The notes beneath the pieces are model-generated. The model was not told where the DNA came from. It saw nothing but the letters and a program-made list of their open reading frames with translations, and did not search any database. From Fimenecus sp045632525 (lineage in GTDB: Bacteria; Bacillota; Clostridia; Oscillospirales; Acutalibacteraceae), in assembly GCA_045632525.1 (NCBI GenBank), contig JAZQWV010000033.1, forward strand, positions 1 through 64,000: DNA of 64,000 nt, given 5' to 3'. This document shows, one piece after another, positions 38,059 to 47,103 of this stretch. The translations under genes were made by a program, and so were the position numbers. How positions within the stretch are numbered: the first letter of the stretch is position 1; each line of letters opens with the position of its first letter.

Positions 38059-38856
38059 TTACCCCTGTAAAAGACCTAAAATCTCTTTAATATCATTATA
38101 GACATAAGTTGGTTTGATTTCACTGTTATCAATGTCTTCTTGTGTGCTTTCACCGCTGAGAACGCAAATTGTATCAACACCTGCATTCACACCTGAAGCA
38201 ATATCTGTATAAAGTCTATCACCAATAACAACTGTTTCTTCTTTTGTAAACTTAGAACGGCTTACAGAATAATCAATCATAAAGCCATCGGGTTTACCGA
38301 TATAAAGCGGTCTGCGACCTGTTGCATAATTTATTGCTTCACACATTGCAAAACAGTCAGGCACAAGACCAAATTCTGTTGGGCATCCCCTATCTGGGTT
38401 TGTTGCGATATATGGAATATCCTTTTTAGTCTGCAACAAATATGAAACATCCCAAAGTTTTTTGTATGTAAGTTCAGTATCATAACCAACACAAATACAA
38501 TCAGTATCTTCGTCTGCTTCGGTTGTGATATTAACGCCGAACTTTTTCATTTCTTCAATCATTGAGAGAGTGCCCATGCAATAAATCTTCTTACCCGCAA
38601 AATGCTCATTAAGATAAAGAGCCGTTGCCTGAGAAGATGTGAAGAAATTGTCTTCGGTCACTTTTATTCCCATTTTTGAAAGTTTTATAACATAATCCTT
38701 AACTGAACGGGATGAGTTGTTTGTGATAAACACATATTGACCGCCAACACTCTCGATATGTGCTAAAAATTCGTTAACACATTCAAAGAGTCGTGCGCCC
38801 TCATAGATTGTTCCGTCCATATCAAGTAAGAAAAGTTTTTTATCTTTTAATGACAT
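38059..38856 (-). CDS. HAD-IIA family phosphatase (NagD-like)
   Basis: 265 residues. Nucleophile motif LLDMDGTIYEG near residues 10-20, motif II VFITNNSSRS near 37-46, a class IIA cap (VGYDTELTYKKLWDVSYLL), and the motif III/IV region YIGKPDGFMIDYSVSR and VVIGDRLYTDIASGVNAGVDTICVLSG. Such enzymes dephosphorylate nucleotides or sugar phosphates; the NagD/PNPase type is usual in clostridia. It follows the GT2 gene by 13 bp. The exact substrate is unknown; it could be repair or a role in polymer precursor metabolism. Confidence 0.9.
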   Translation of the reverse strand: MSLKDKKLFLLDMDGTIYEGARLFECVNEFLAHIESVGGQYVFITNNSSRSVKDYVIKLSKMGIKVTEDNFFTSSQATALYLNEHFAGKKIYCMGTLSMIEEMKKFGVNITTEADEDTDCICVGYDTELTYKKLWDVSYLLQTKKDIPYIATNPDRGCPTEFGLVPDCFAMCEAINYATGRRPLYIGKPDGFMIDYSVSRSKFTKEETVVIGDRLYTDIASGVNAGVDTICVLSGESTQEDIDNSEIKPTYVYNDIKEILGLLQG

Positions 38857-38869
38857 TCTAATAATCCCT

Positions 38870-39928
38870 TTATCTATTTGCTTTGAGTTTTGCGAAAAGT
38901 TTTACATTGCCTGACTTAACCTTTGAAATTATTGTGCTTTCAAGATATACAAGACTTGTTGAATTCATCTTATATGGAATAAGCATAACTTTCATAACAG
39001 TTGAGTTTGGCTTTGCAATTTTAAGTGCAGTTTTTGTTCTGTCACTATTAAGCATTGCTTTGATTGCTGATTTTTTCTCTTTTGTTGAAAGTGTGCAAGC
39101 AGTATTGGTTACATTTTCAACACAACCAACAATTCTTTCGATATAACGACGCTGAATCATTTCTTGACTATCTGCACTATCAACATCCCAATGCTTATAA
39201 AGGTCAAGCATCCAGCCATGTTCTTCTTCGCGTTTATCGAGCATATCACTTCTGTATTTAGCTGTTTCGCTATCTGCACGAGCTCTCATAAAGTGATAAT
39301 ATTTATCTTCCATGAGAACAACTCTCTCTACATCACGAACAACATCGAGATTGAATGGGAAATCATCCCAGAAAGTGTTTCTGAAACGGATATCGTTATC
39401 CATTATATATTTTCTTTCGAAAAGTTTGTTCCAAGGTGTATAGAGAAGGTTTTTATCAAACATATTGTGAGCATATTCACGGAATTCACGCTGATTTGCA
39501 AACACTTTTGTTGGCAATGCCTGTTCTTGTGAATAAAACTCTGTGTCTGAATAATATGTGTCAATATAATAACCCGCAACAACAAGCTGAGCGTTATTCT
39601 CTTTTGCCATTTTATACATATCTTCAAACATTGTTGGCTCTGCCCAGTCATCTGAATCAACGAAATAAAGATATTCGCCCTTTGCCTGTGGAATAGCAAT
39701 ATTACGGGCACTTGGTGCACCACCGTTTTCTTTGTGAATAACAGTTATACGGCTATCGTTCTTTGCATATTCGTCACAAATCGCACCTGAATTATCAGGT
39801 GAACCATCATCAACTGCAATAAGTTCCCATTCTGTAAGAGTTTGTGCCTGAAGACTTTCAATGCATTTACCGATAAATTTTTCAACATTATAAACCGGCA
39901 TAATTGCAGAAATTTTTACATCGCTCAT
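38870..39928 (-). CDS. Family 2 glycosyltransferase
   Basis: 352 residues. The GT-A domain starts at once: SAIMPVYNVEKFIGKCIESLQAQTL, VDDGSPDNSGAICDEYA, then the DxD-type YFVDSDDWAEPTMFEDM near 90-106. The C-terminal part has several aromatic and basic stretches (MKVMLIPYKMNSTSLVYLES) but no clear membrane helix. It adds a sugar to the lipid-linked surface polysaccharide on the cytoplasmic side. It follows glf by 2 bp, so the galactofuranose made by Glf is one possible donor; the actual sugar is not known. Confidence 0.88.
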   Translation of the reverse strand: MSDVKISAIMPVYNVEKFIGKCIESLQAQTLTEWELIAVDDGSPDNSGAICDEYAKNDSRITVIHKENGGAPSARNIAIPQAKGEYLYFVDSDDWAEPTMFEDMYKMAKENNAQLVVAGYYIDTYYSDTEFYSQEQALPTKVFANQREFREYAHNMFDKNLLYTPWNKLFERKYIMDNDIRFRNTFWDDFPFNLDVVRDVERVVLMEDKYYHFMRARADSETAKYRSDMLDKREEEHGWMLDLYKHWDVDSADSQEMIQRRYIERIVGCVENVTNTACTLSTKEKKSAIKAMLNSDRTKTALKIAKPNSTVMKVMLIPYKMNSTSLVYLESTIISKVKSGNVKLFAKLKANR

Positions 39929-39930
39929 AA

Positions 39931-41028
39931 TTATAACTCCTCATCACAAAGGTTAAGTGCTGCTTCAATACACTTATCCATATCATAATATTTATACATA
40001 CCAAGACGGCCACCGAAAAGAATTCCATCCTGTTCTTTTGCCAAGGCAGCATACTTTTCATACAAAGCGTTATTCTGCTCATCATTGATTGGATAATAAG
40101 GCTCGTCACCCTCATACCAATCTGCAGGATATTCTCTTGTAATAACTGTCTTTGGTTGCTTACCAAATTCAAAATGCTTGTGTTCAATTATTCTTGTGAA
40201 TGGAATTTCACGCTCATTATAATTAACAACAGCAACGCCCTGATAGTTTGCACAGTCAAGAGTTTCTGTTTCAAATTTAAGACTTCTGTATCCTAAATGG
40301 CCTAATTTATAATCGAAGAAAGCATCAACTGTACCTGTATAAAGACATTTATCTGCAAGGTTTAAGAAACCTTCTTTATCGCTGAAAAAGTCTGTGTTAA
40401 GACGAACTTCAATGCCTTGGAGTAGCTTTTCAATGATTACATTATAGCCACCTTCGGGAATACCTTGATAACGGTCATTGAAATAGTTGTTATCATAAGT
40501 ATATCTAACAGGTAAGCGCTTGATAATGAATGGTGGAAGTTCTTTGCAATCTCTACCCCATTGCTTTTCTGTATAGCCTTTAATAAGTTTTGTGTAAATC
40601 TCTCTACCAACAAGGCTGATTGCTTGTTCTTCAAGGTTTTGAGGCTCACCTTTAATTTCTGCTCTTTGTTCAGCAATTACTCTCTCGGCTTCTTCTGGAG
40701 TTGAAACTCCGAACATCTTTGAGAAAGTATTCATATTAAATGGCAAGTTGTACATCTCGCCCTTATATTTTCCTACAGGCGAATTTATGAAATTATTGAA
40801 CTCACAAAGCTCATTTACATAATCCCACACTCTTTTGTTGCTTGTGTGGAAAATATGAGCACCATATTTATGGACTGTGATGCCTTCAATATTTTCACAA
40901 TAGATGTTACCACCAATATGGTCGCGTTTTTCAATAACGAGACATTTTTTACCTTTTTTGGTTGCTTCATGTGCAAACACTGCACCAAAAAGCCCACTAC
41001 CAACTATAAGATAATCATATTTTTTCAT
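39931..41028 (-). CDS. glf: UDP-galactopyranose mutase
   Basis: 365 residues, FAD-dependent. Converts UDP-galactopyranose to UDP-galactofuranose. N-terminal Rossmann motif YLIVGSGLFGAVFAHEATKKG, then EKRDHIGGNIYCENI; the substrate-binding region FNMNTFSKMFG; YTEKQWGRDCKELPPFIIKRLPVR; and the C-terminal GGRLGMYKYYDMDKCIEAAL, all diagnostic of Glf. Its presence implies galactofuranose in the surface polymer. 12 bp after the flippase gene and 2 bp before the GT2 gene. Confidence 0.95.
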   Translation of the reverse strand: MKKYDYLIVGSGLFGAVFAHEATKKGKKCLVIEKRDHIGGNIYCENIEGITVHKYGAHIFHTSNKRVWDYVNELCEFNNFINSPVGKYKGEMYNLPFNMNTFSKMFGVSTPEEAERVIAEQRAEIKGEPQNLEEQAISLVGREIYTKLIKGYTEKQWGRDCKELPPFIIKRLPVRYTYDNNYFNDRYQGIPEGGYNVIIEKLLQGIEVRLNTDFFSDKEGFLNLADKCLYTGTVDAFFDYKLGHLGYRSLKFETETLDCANYQGVAVVNYNEREIPFTRIIEHKHFEFGKQPKTVITREYPADWYEGDEPYYPINDEQNNALYEKYAALAKEQDGILFGGRLGMYKYYDMDKCIEAALNLCDEEL

Positions 41029-41040
41029 AATAGTGACCTC

Positions 41041-42330
41041 TTACTCTATAGATTTTTGTTTGAACACATTACGATGTTTTATTACGGTTATTAATCTAAA
41101 CAACATAATCGCTGTTTCTGAAATAGCAGAAAGTGTTGCCAATGTAATAGCACTAATGCTTGATGTTGCTACTAAAATCACTATTCCAATCAAATGAACC
41201 GCTGTTCCAAAGAAGATTGAATAGTTAGCATATTTAGACAAGTTCATTGCACTCAATGTAGGGAATCCAAGAATATAACTTGGTAAAAGCACAACAACAA
41301 CAGGTAAGAATGCTTTAAGCACTGGTGCTGCACCTGCGAATTCTTTACCAAAAGCAATTATACATATAGGCTCTGCGAAAATACCTACCACAATACAGCC
41401 AAGTAATATAACTGGTTCAACCACCAACAGCACTCTTGCAATCATCTTAAAATTCTTGTGTTTAACCATATAAGGATAAAAGCTATCCGAAATTGGTGCG
41501 ATTGCACCTTTGGCTGTTGATATAATTTTGTCAGCAGATGTGAAATATCCTGTTGATATTCCTGTCTTGTCTATGAACCCCATTATCACAGTATTAGTAG
41601 CACTATATACTGTTGATGCAATTCTTGATAAGAAGAAGATTGCTGAACGCTTAAGGTCGTGAATGATTTCTGCAAAAGTAACCTTCTGGAAACTATAGTT
41701 TAATGTTTTGTAAATGTAAGCATAAGCCCAAACAACTGCTCCAATATTACCAATCAACAACAAAATTGGAACAACGAGATAATCTTCTTCTGTACGAAGA
41801 AAAACGAATGTCATTACACAGCAGAAGAATTTCACCGCAACCGTTCTGATTGTAACCGCTGACATTTTTTCTATGCCACGGAAGAAATAATCTGGCAAGA
41901 ATGATTGCATTACAAAGGCAAGAACATAAACAATGTATAAAGTTTTATATTTTGAAAAAGGCTCAATAAATAATGTGAGTGCAAAAATTATTAATACAGA
42001 TATAGTTGCAAAGCACACTTTTATCATAGCAATTGAAGTAAGTTTTTTTGATACAAAAACTTTATCTTCACGATTAAGAGAAATGTCTTCCGTTGCTGAC
42101 AACATAAAACCAAAATCCATAAACAGTTGGAAATATGCCATTGTTGCAGCAGCAACACCTAACACACCATATACAACTGGACCAAGAACTCGAGTTTGAT
42201 ATGGAACAGTTATAAAGCTAAATAAATACGATGAAAATTGTAATATATACAACATAATCGTATTTTTAAAAAGAACCTTATCTTTATCGTCTATTCTTTT
42301 CAAAAAACACGCGACCCTTCTTTTATGCAA
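41041..42330 (-). CDS. Wzx-like polysaccharide flippase
   Basis: 429 residues with about 12 hydrophobic segments. The N-terminus KVLFKNTIMLYILQFSSYLFSFITVPYQTRVLGPVVYGVLGVA is the standard opening of the MATE/MVF flippase group (Polysacc_synt). It should move lipid-linked repeat units across the membrane for polymerisation by the Wzy-like protein. The start is uncertain: TTG at 42330 is given here, while TTG at 42303 (MLKRIDDKDK) with AGAAGG upstream is also possible. It starts 8 bp after the Stealth gene. Confidence 0.87.
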   Translation of the reverse strand: MHKRRVACFLKRIDDKDKVLFKNTIMLYILQFSSYLFSFITVPYQTRVLGPVVYGVLGVAAATMAYFQLFMDFGFMLSATEDISLNREDKVFVSKKLTSIAMIKVCFATISVLIIFALTLFIEPFSKYKTLYIVYVLAFVMQSFLPDYFFRGIEKMSAVTIRTVAVKFFCCVMTFVFLRTEEDYLVVPILLLIGNIGAVVWAYAYIYKTLNYSFQKVTFAEIIHDLKRSAIFFLSRIASTVYSATNTVIMGFIDKTGISTGYFTSADKIISTAKGAIAPISDSFYPYMVKHKNFKMIARVLLVVEPVILLGCIVVGIFAEPICIIAFGKEFAGAAPVLKAFLPVVVVLLPSYILGFPTLSAMNLSKYANYSIFFGTAVHLIGIVILVATSSISAITLATLSAISETAIMLFRLITVIKHRNVFKQKSIE

Positions 42331-42338
42331 TTATCTTT

Positions 42339-43328
42339 TTACTTTTCATAAGAAGATTTATTAGGAAAAATTTTTTTGAAACAATTATCTATGAATTCTT
42401 TTTCTTTCTCAAAATCCAATGAAACACTATCATCGCTCAAGCAAATCATCTTATAACTTCTGTTTTCGATTGCTTGTTGAATTTCAGAATCATCTCTTCC
42501 TATAGAAAAGAACTTACCTTGAGGACCTTTAGATTGAATAAAATCACCTTTTGCAAATTGCCAATATCTGAAAAGCCATTGATTCACATCTTCAAATCCT
42601 CTGAATCTATTCATTGATGTATCATTTAAAATCTCATATTCCTTTTCCCATAATTCACACCATGTAGATTTCAAAAAAGGATTTGGCATGTGTGGGTTAT
42701 CAAAGGCAGAAAAGCCACTAACAGGAATCATGTATATGTTTTTCAACGTCGATTTTAATGCCTTAGTTGAAAACCACTGCTTTTTATTCTTTTTGATTGT
42801 TTCTCTCTTGTTAAAATGTTTATTTATGATTGTCATATCATTTCCAATCATGTGGTCAATTCCACCAGGGAAAAATCTAAGAGGTACTTCTGTAGCATTA
42901 TCGAATGGCAATCCATTAACAAAGAAGTTTTCTGGAGACATTTCATCAATCAAATAAGTATCGTCATTAAAATAAATAAAGTGCTCTGATAAACCTTCAA
43001 TTCTATGAAAATTCAATTCAATAGGATTAACGCTAAATACGGGAAGATATTGTTCAGGAATATAGTCCTTATGATTTACAATATTCAATTTAGGGTGTTC
43101 AGTATTAAGCCACTCTGGAAGATGCCCCCAAGTAACAAAGTGAATTTTATTAACCCACGGAGCAAATTTCTCTATTCCACGAAACCAATATTGCAACAAT
43201 CCCCAATCTCTGTATCTGTTGATATTATCATCTTCATTTTTATTTGGCGAATACTGTTGCTTTTGCGCAAACCATTCCGGGTCTTGTCCGTCAACCCAAG
43301 GAATCACAATATCAATTGGATGTTTCAT
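42339..43328 (-). CDS. Stealth-family polysaccharide phosphotransferase
   Basis: 329 residues. All four Stealth conserved regions can be followed: CR1 IDIVIPWVDGQDPEWFAQ at residues 4-21; CR2 RYRDWGLLQYWFRGIEKFAPWVNKIHFVTWG with VFSVNPIELNFHRIEGLSEHFIYFNDD; CR3 NPHMPNPFLKSTWCELW; CR4-like FRGFEDVNQWLFRYWQFAKG. Stealth enzymes (bacterial CpsY/SacB, human GNPTAB) transfer hexose-1-phosphate, so the polymer probably contains phosphodiester links. It overlaps the Wzy-like gene by 17 bp and precedes the flippase by 8 bp. Confidence 0.92.
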   Translation of the reverse strand: MKHPIDIVIPWVDGQDPEWFAQKQQYSPNKNEDDNINRYRDWGLLQYWFRGIEKFAPWVNKIHFVTWGHLPEWLNTEHPKLNIVNHKDYIPEQYLPVFSVNPIELNFHRIEGLSEHFIYFNDDTYLIDEMSPENFFVNGLPFDNATEVPLRFFPGGIDHMIGNDMTIINKHFNKRETIKKNKKQWFSTKALKSTLKNIYMIPVSGFSAFDNPHMPNPFLKSTWCELWEKEYEILNDTSMNRFRGFEDVNQWLFRYWQFAKGDFIQSKGPQGKFFSIGRDDSEIQQAIENRSYKMICLSDDSVSLDFEKEKEFIDNCFKKIFPNKSSYEK

Positions 43329-44784
43329 CGTTATTCACCTTGCTCCCCATTTTTAAAACATACATCAAAGAACCTAAAACAAACCAAAAAGCAATTGTAT
43401 TAGGAGAGAAGTGATAAAACATCATACTTCCAAACATTGATGATGTTGCTAACGCAATTATTACTCCAGTTAAAACAGCAATTATAATTTGGTTTTCTTT
43501 CTTCTGTTTAAACCAATTCTTTATAATATTAATTAATACCATAACCACAAACGCTGCTGTTGCCAATATTCCAAGCAATCCTTGTGCAACCAAAATGTTA
43601 ATTACTTCATTATCGAGCGTTGTGAAAATTGTAAAGTCATTATTTACCAAATAATTATCAGGTTGTTTTTCCTGCACCTGCTCAGTAAAGCCTTTAAATG
43701 AGTATCCCATAATTATAGTTTTAGGTGACTCTAAAAATGCCTGTACTCCACCAAACCACACATCAAATCTTCTGTTGCTTACATCACCTGATAAATCGTA
43801 GCCTCTATCAACTACATTCAGTTCAAATTTATCTTTATCCTTTTCTTCGTCGCCATCACCAGCATCATTAGATGGATGTTCATTCATATATTCTGTTATT
43901 GCAACAGAAACATTATTATATCCGTCTTTTAACTTGCGTGGCACTATAAATCCTACAACACCAATGACGCAAGCCAAGCAGACTGCTAAAATTTTAAATC
44001 CGACTTTTTTCTTTTCCCATTTGTAAATCATGAGAACCAATGCAAAGATAGCGACTGCGACACCGACACAAACTGCACCGGAACGAGAGTCTGACAATGC
44101 AATATACATTAACTCAAGGAAAATAGCAACTCCACAGAAAATCTTGGTATAAATCTTTTTGGCTTTGCAAATAAAAAACACCAAGAATAATGCTGAAATT
44201 GCGGCAGAAACAGCACCATTATTAGGATTTATGTAAGTTCCCCATAATCTGCCTATAATAAAACCTCTAAAATATTCATAATTGGTATCTGTTGTTATAA
44301 TTCTTTCTGCATAACCTGTGAGCAACAAATAGAAACTCACAATAGAGCTGATTAAGGTATATGCAACAAAGAACTTAGCAAATAATTCAAAATCCTCTAT
44401 AACTTTGTTTATGTTCTTTCCATTTTCAATTATATATATAACCAACAAGTAGAAACACCAAAGTATGCATATAATAACGTTTTCCTTAAATGAAAACTTA
44501 TAATTCATCAGAACAGAAACTGCTAAGCTTCCAAGCATTGCAATCAAGCCAATAAATCCAGTCATTTTATAATAGTTTTTGAAATGCAATACTCGATATA
44601 AAATTATTGCTGCACCCAAAGCAAATGACGGCCACATAACAAGTCCAATAACTTTTGTGCCGTATGTAAAACTGTTGGAACTTAGAATTGCATAAGCCAT
44701 GAATAAATATAAAAATAATTTTTCGATAAAATTCAAGTATTCTGGCTTTAACTTTAATCTATCCATTCTCTCACCCAAAATCAC
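43312..44784 (-). CDS. Wzy/O-antigen-ligase-like polymerase
   Basis: 490 residues with about 12 hydrophobic segments and one large extracytoplasmic loop (about 285-365) that is Asp/Glu-rich (NDAGDGDEEKDKDKFELNVVDRG). RLWGTYINPNNGAVSAAISALF and SRSGAVCVGVAVAIF fit the Wzy_C/O-antigen ligase family. It should polymerise flipped repeat units outside the membrane. A GTG start overlaps the upstream TGA (44784); ATG at 44766 (MDRLKLKPEY) is an alternative. The neighbours (flippase, Stealth and glycosyltransferases) support the role. Confidence 0.82.
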   Translation of the reverse strand: MILGERMDRLKLKPEYLNFIEKLFLYLFMAYAILSSNSFTYGTKVIGLVMWPSFALGAAIILYRVLHFKNYYKMTGFIGLIAMLGSLAVSVLMNYKFSFKENVIICILWCFYLLVIYIIENGKNINKVIEDFELFAKFFVAYTLISSIVSFYLLLTGYAERIITTDTNYEYFRGFIIGRLWGTYINPNNGAVSAAISALFLVFFICKAKKIYTKIFCGVAIFLELMYIALSDSRSGAVCVGVAVAIFALVLMIYKWEKKKVGFKILAVCLACVIGVVGFIVPRKLKDGYNNVSVAITEYMNEHPSNDAGDGDEEKDKDKFELNVVDRGYDLSGDVSNRRFDVWFGGVQAFLESPKTIIMGYSFKGFTEQVQEKQPDNYLVNNDFTIFTTLDNEVINILVAQGLLGILATAAFVVMVLINIIKNWFKQKKENQIIIAVLTGVIIALATSSMFGSMMFYHFSPNTIAFWFVLGSLMYVLKMGSKVNNDETSN

Positions 44785-46883
44785 ATTAATTCTTCAACTA
44801 ACTTTCCAGTCTCTTGTGAAATATTATACCCCGCATCAGATATCTCTGATTTTCTTGACTTTCTATTGTTAGTTTCAACTTGCAATATTGCTTGTGCCCA
44901 CAAATCTGCATTGCCATCAATGCTCATAAAATGCATTTTTTCAGTTATCTTAACAGCAGAAGAAATTCTGTCTGATAAGAAACATTGCAAATCCGCAGCC
45001 TGCGCTTCAATACCTACAACAGGCAATCCTTCATATTTTGAAGGTAATAAAAATACATCTGCAGCTTGCATAAGTTCAGGAACATCATTTCGCATCCCTA
45101 AAAACTTAATATTGTTGAATACACCTTTGCTCTTTGCATATTCTCGAACCTCGTCTTCCATAGGACCTGTTCCGGCATATAGCAACATTGCTTTTTCATT
45201 CCTCTTGCAAATATTTGCAAATATATCAATCAAAAACAATGGATTTTTTTGATTAGCCATTCGTCCTGCATGCAAAACTGTAAAATTATCGCCTAATTGC
45301 AATTCTTCTCTTTTCTTTGCTCTCTTTTCAGCATCGAAAGTATAATTATCAATATTTATTGCATTGTTTATTATCTTAACTTGTCCTTTTTCTAAATATG
45401 ATTTTCCAAACATGTATTCTGCAGCAAGTTCAGAACACGCCAATCTTGAATCTGCAACAATATTTAATGGAATCATAAAAATTTTATGCAATTTCATATT
45501 ATCGTCAGAACCGTTGTGACTATGCACCACTATTCTTCTTCTCATCATGAATGGTGCAATCATATTAAAAGCACTACCTGCATTCAATATGTTGAAATAA
45601 ACAGTTTTGTACTCTTTATGAGTTTTTAATATTTTAATAAAGTCTATAATCTGCTTTATTGGTTGTTTGCTCTTTGCGGGTATATAATGGATTTTTGAAC
45701 CCTTTTCTATAACCTCTTCACCATAAGCCATAGTGTCCCAGTCCACCACAAAGTCAAACTGAAGCTTTTGACGGTCTATATTACGATACATATTCATAAT
45801 ATAAGCCTCAATGCCACCTTTGTTATCGGTCATGCCATATACAAGAATTTTCTTTGGCAAATTCTCAAAATATTCTTTAAATGGTTGAATATTCACTTTT
45901 TCAACTTTTGAATGAGTTTTACCCAAAATTTTCGCAGCCATTATAAATGCAACTTTTGATACTGAATATAATCTTGCACTTAAACTTACCTTTTTGCCTG
46001 GAATATTGTATAAATTGCGCATATATTGTGCCATATTTGTTTTCTTTGCAAAATATAATGCGTCTCTAATTGAAAACGCCATACTTGCCTGCCACATCAT
46101 AGACCAGAAAATTCGTGATATACCCCAATTTTCAAAAGTTTTCACGAATTCTGGTGAGTTCTTTTTGAAGATTGGCACCAAATTTTCCAGCAACTCTACG
46201 CAAGATAAGCGATGTGTATTAAATCTCGCCATCGCTGAACCATCACGCAAAATATAGAAATACATCTGATATTCAGTTATAACCAATTTCTCCGCAACAG
46301 CAAAAATTCGATAAAGAACATCATAATCTTCGTAGTATTTGTATCCCGTTTTAAAAGAAATATTTTTCTCTTCATAAAAGTTTCTTTTAATAAAGAGATT
46401 GTATACACCCAAGGCTGTTGGATTTATAACCATTCTTTCTAACATAGCGATTTTATCTATCGACTTTATTGTCTTATCTGTTATTTGAGGTATATACGGT
46501 TCATCTTCTTTTATACGCAAAGACTGGAATATACAAACATCAAAATCATTTTTCTTATATTGATTTGCTAACAATTCAATATAATCAGCTACAATATAGT
46601 CATCACCATCAACAAAAGAAATATATTCGCCCTTTGCTAATGCTACCCCGGCATTTCTCGCTGCACTAACGCCTTGATTTTCTTGATGATAAACAGTTAT
46701 CTCAAAATCTTCTTTACCAACATATTCTTGCAATTTTTGATATGTGTTGTCTTTTGAGCCATCATCGACAAAAATTAACTCGAAACATTTTTTTGTTTGA
46801 TTTTTAAATGCTTTTATTATGTTTTCAATGTATTTTTCACCATTATACATGGGGATTATTACACTTAACAATGGTTTGTCCAT
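44781..46883 (-). CDS. GT2-GT4 fusion glycosyltransferase
   Basis: 700 residues carrying two glycosyltransferases. The N-terminal GT-A (GT2) domain spans about 1-330: LLSVIIPMYNGEKYIENII, FVDDGSKDNTYQKL, EYISFVDGDDYIVADY. The GT-B (GT4) domain starts at about 345: ILVYGMTDNKGGIEAYIMNMYR, VVHSHNGSDDNMKLHK, FTVLHAGRMANQKNPLFLID, and the EX7E-like PSKYEGLPVVGIEAQAA, which binds the nucleotide. One protein could thus add two sugars in sequence. ATG 46883 is chosen from AAAGGAAG; a GTG at 46901 is the other option. First gene of the surface polysaccharide string; it overlaps the Wzy-like gene by 4 bp. Confidence 0.9.
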   Translation of the reverse strand: MDKPLLSVIIPMYNGEKYIENIIKAFKNQTKKCFELIFVDDGSKDNTYQKLQEYVGKEDFEITVYHQENQGVSAARNAGVALAKGEYISFVDGDDYIVADYIELLANQYKKNDFDVCIFQSLRIKEDEPYIPQITDKTIKSIDKIAMLERMVINPTALGVYNLFIKRNFYEEKNISFKTGYKYYEDYDVLYRIFAVAEKLVITEYQMYFYILRDGSAMARFNTHRLSCVELLENLVPIFKKNSPEFVKTFENWGISRIFWSMMWQASMAFSIRDALYFAKKTNMAQYMRNLYNIPGKKVSLSARLYSVSKVAFIMAAKILGKTHSKVEKVNIQPFKEYFENLPKKILVYGMTDNKGGIEAYIMNMYRNIDRQKLQFDFVVDWDTMAYGEEVIEKGSKIHYIPAKSKQPIKQIIDFIKILKTHKEYKTVYFNILNAGSAFNMIAPFMMRRRIVVHSHNGSDDNMKLHKIFMIPLNIVADSRLACSELAAEYMFGKSYLEKGQVKIINNAINIDNYTFDAEKRAKKREELQLGDNFTVLHAGRMANQKNPLFLIDIFANICKRNEKAMLLYAGTGPMEDEVREYAKSKGVFNNIKFLGMRNDVPELMQAADVFLLPSKYEGLPVVGIEAQAADLQCFLSDRISSAVKITEKMHFMSIDGNADLWAQAILQVETNNRKSRKSEISDAGYNISQETGKLVEELM

Positions 46884-46947
46884 TATGACTCTTCCTTTCA
46901 CAATTAATGATGGTTAATAGATGTAGTCTTGATTTTTAAGAATTGTA

Positions 46948-46976
46948 GATAAAATAGATATAGTTTTGCCTTTCAA
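46948..46976 (-). promoter_or_regulatory. Possible promoter of the polysaccharide-valS gene string
   Basis: Reverse strand: TTGAAA (46976-46971), 17-bp spacer, TTTATC (46953-46948). The -10 is weak; no better candidate is seen in the 118-bp gap between the palindromic element and the first gene. Confidence 0.4.
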
Positions 46977-47004
46977 ATAATAGCACACCTATTTTTCCAC
47001 GAAG

Positions 47005-47103
47005 AATTGCTTGGAATTTGGATGAATTTTCGCTTTTAAGGAGGAAGGCTTACGAGTGTAAGTCGACGACGCAAAAGTGAAAATACGCCAAATTACTGCA
47101 ATT
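47005..47103 (-). repeat. Palindromic 3' hairpin element, copy 3
   Basis: A long interrupted stem: AATTGC (47005-47010)/GCAATT (47098-47103), AATTTGG (47015-47021)/CCAAATT (47088-47094), ATTTTCGCTTTT (47026-47037)/AAAAGTGAAAAT (47073-47084), and a tip CTTAC-GAGT-GTAAG (47049-47062). It overlaps the yebC stop codon. Shares CGTCG, then CTCGTAAGCCTT (reverse strand) with copy 1, and TACGAGTGTA with copy 4. Confidence 0.65.
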
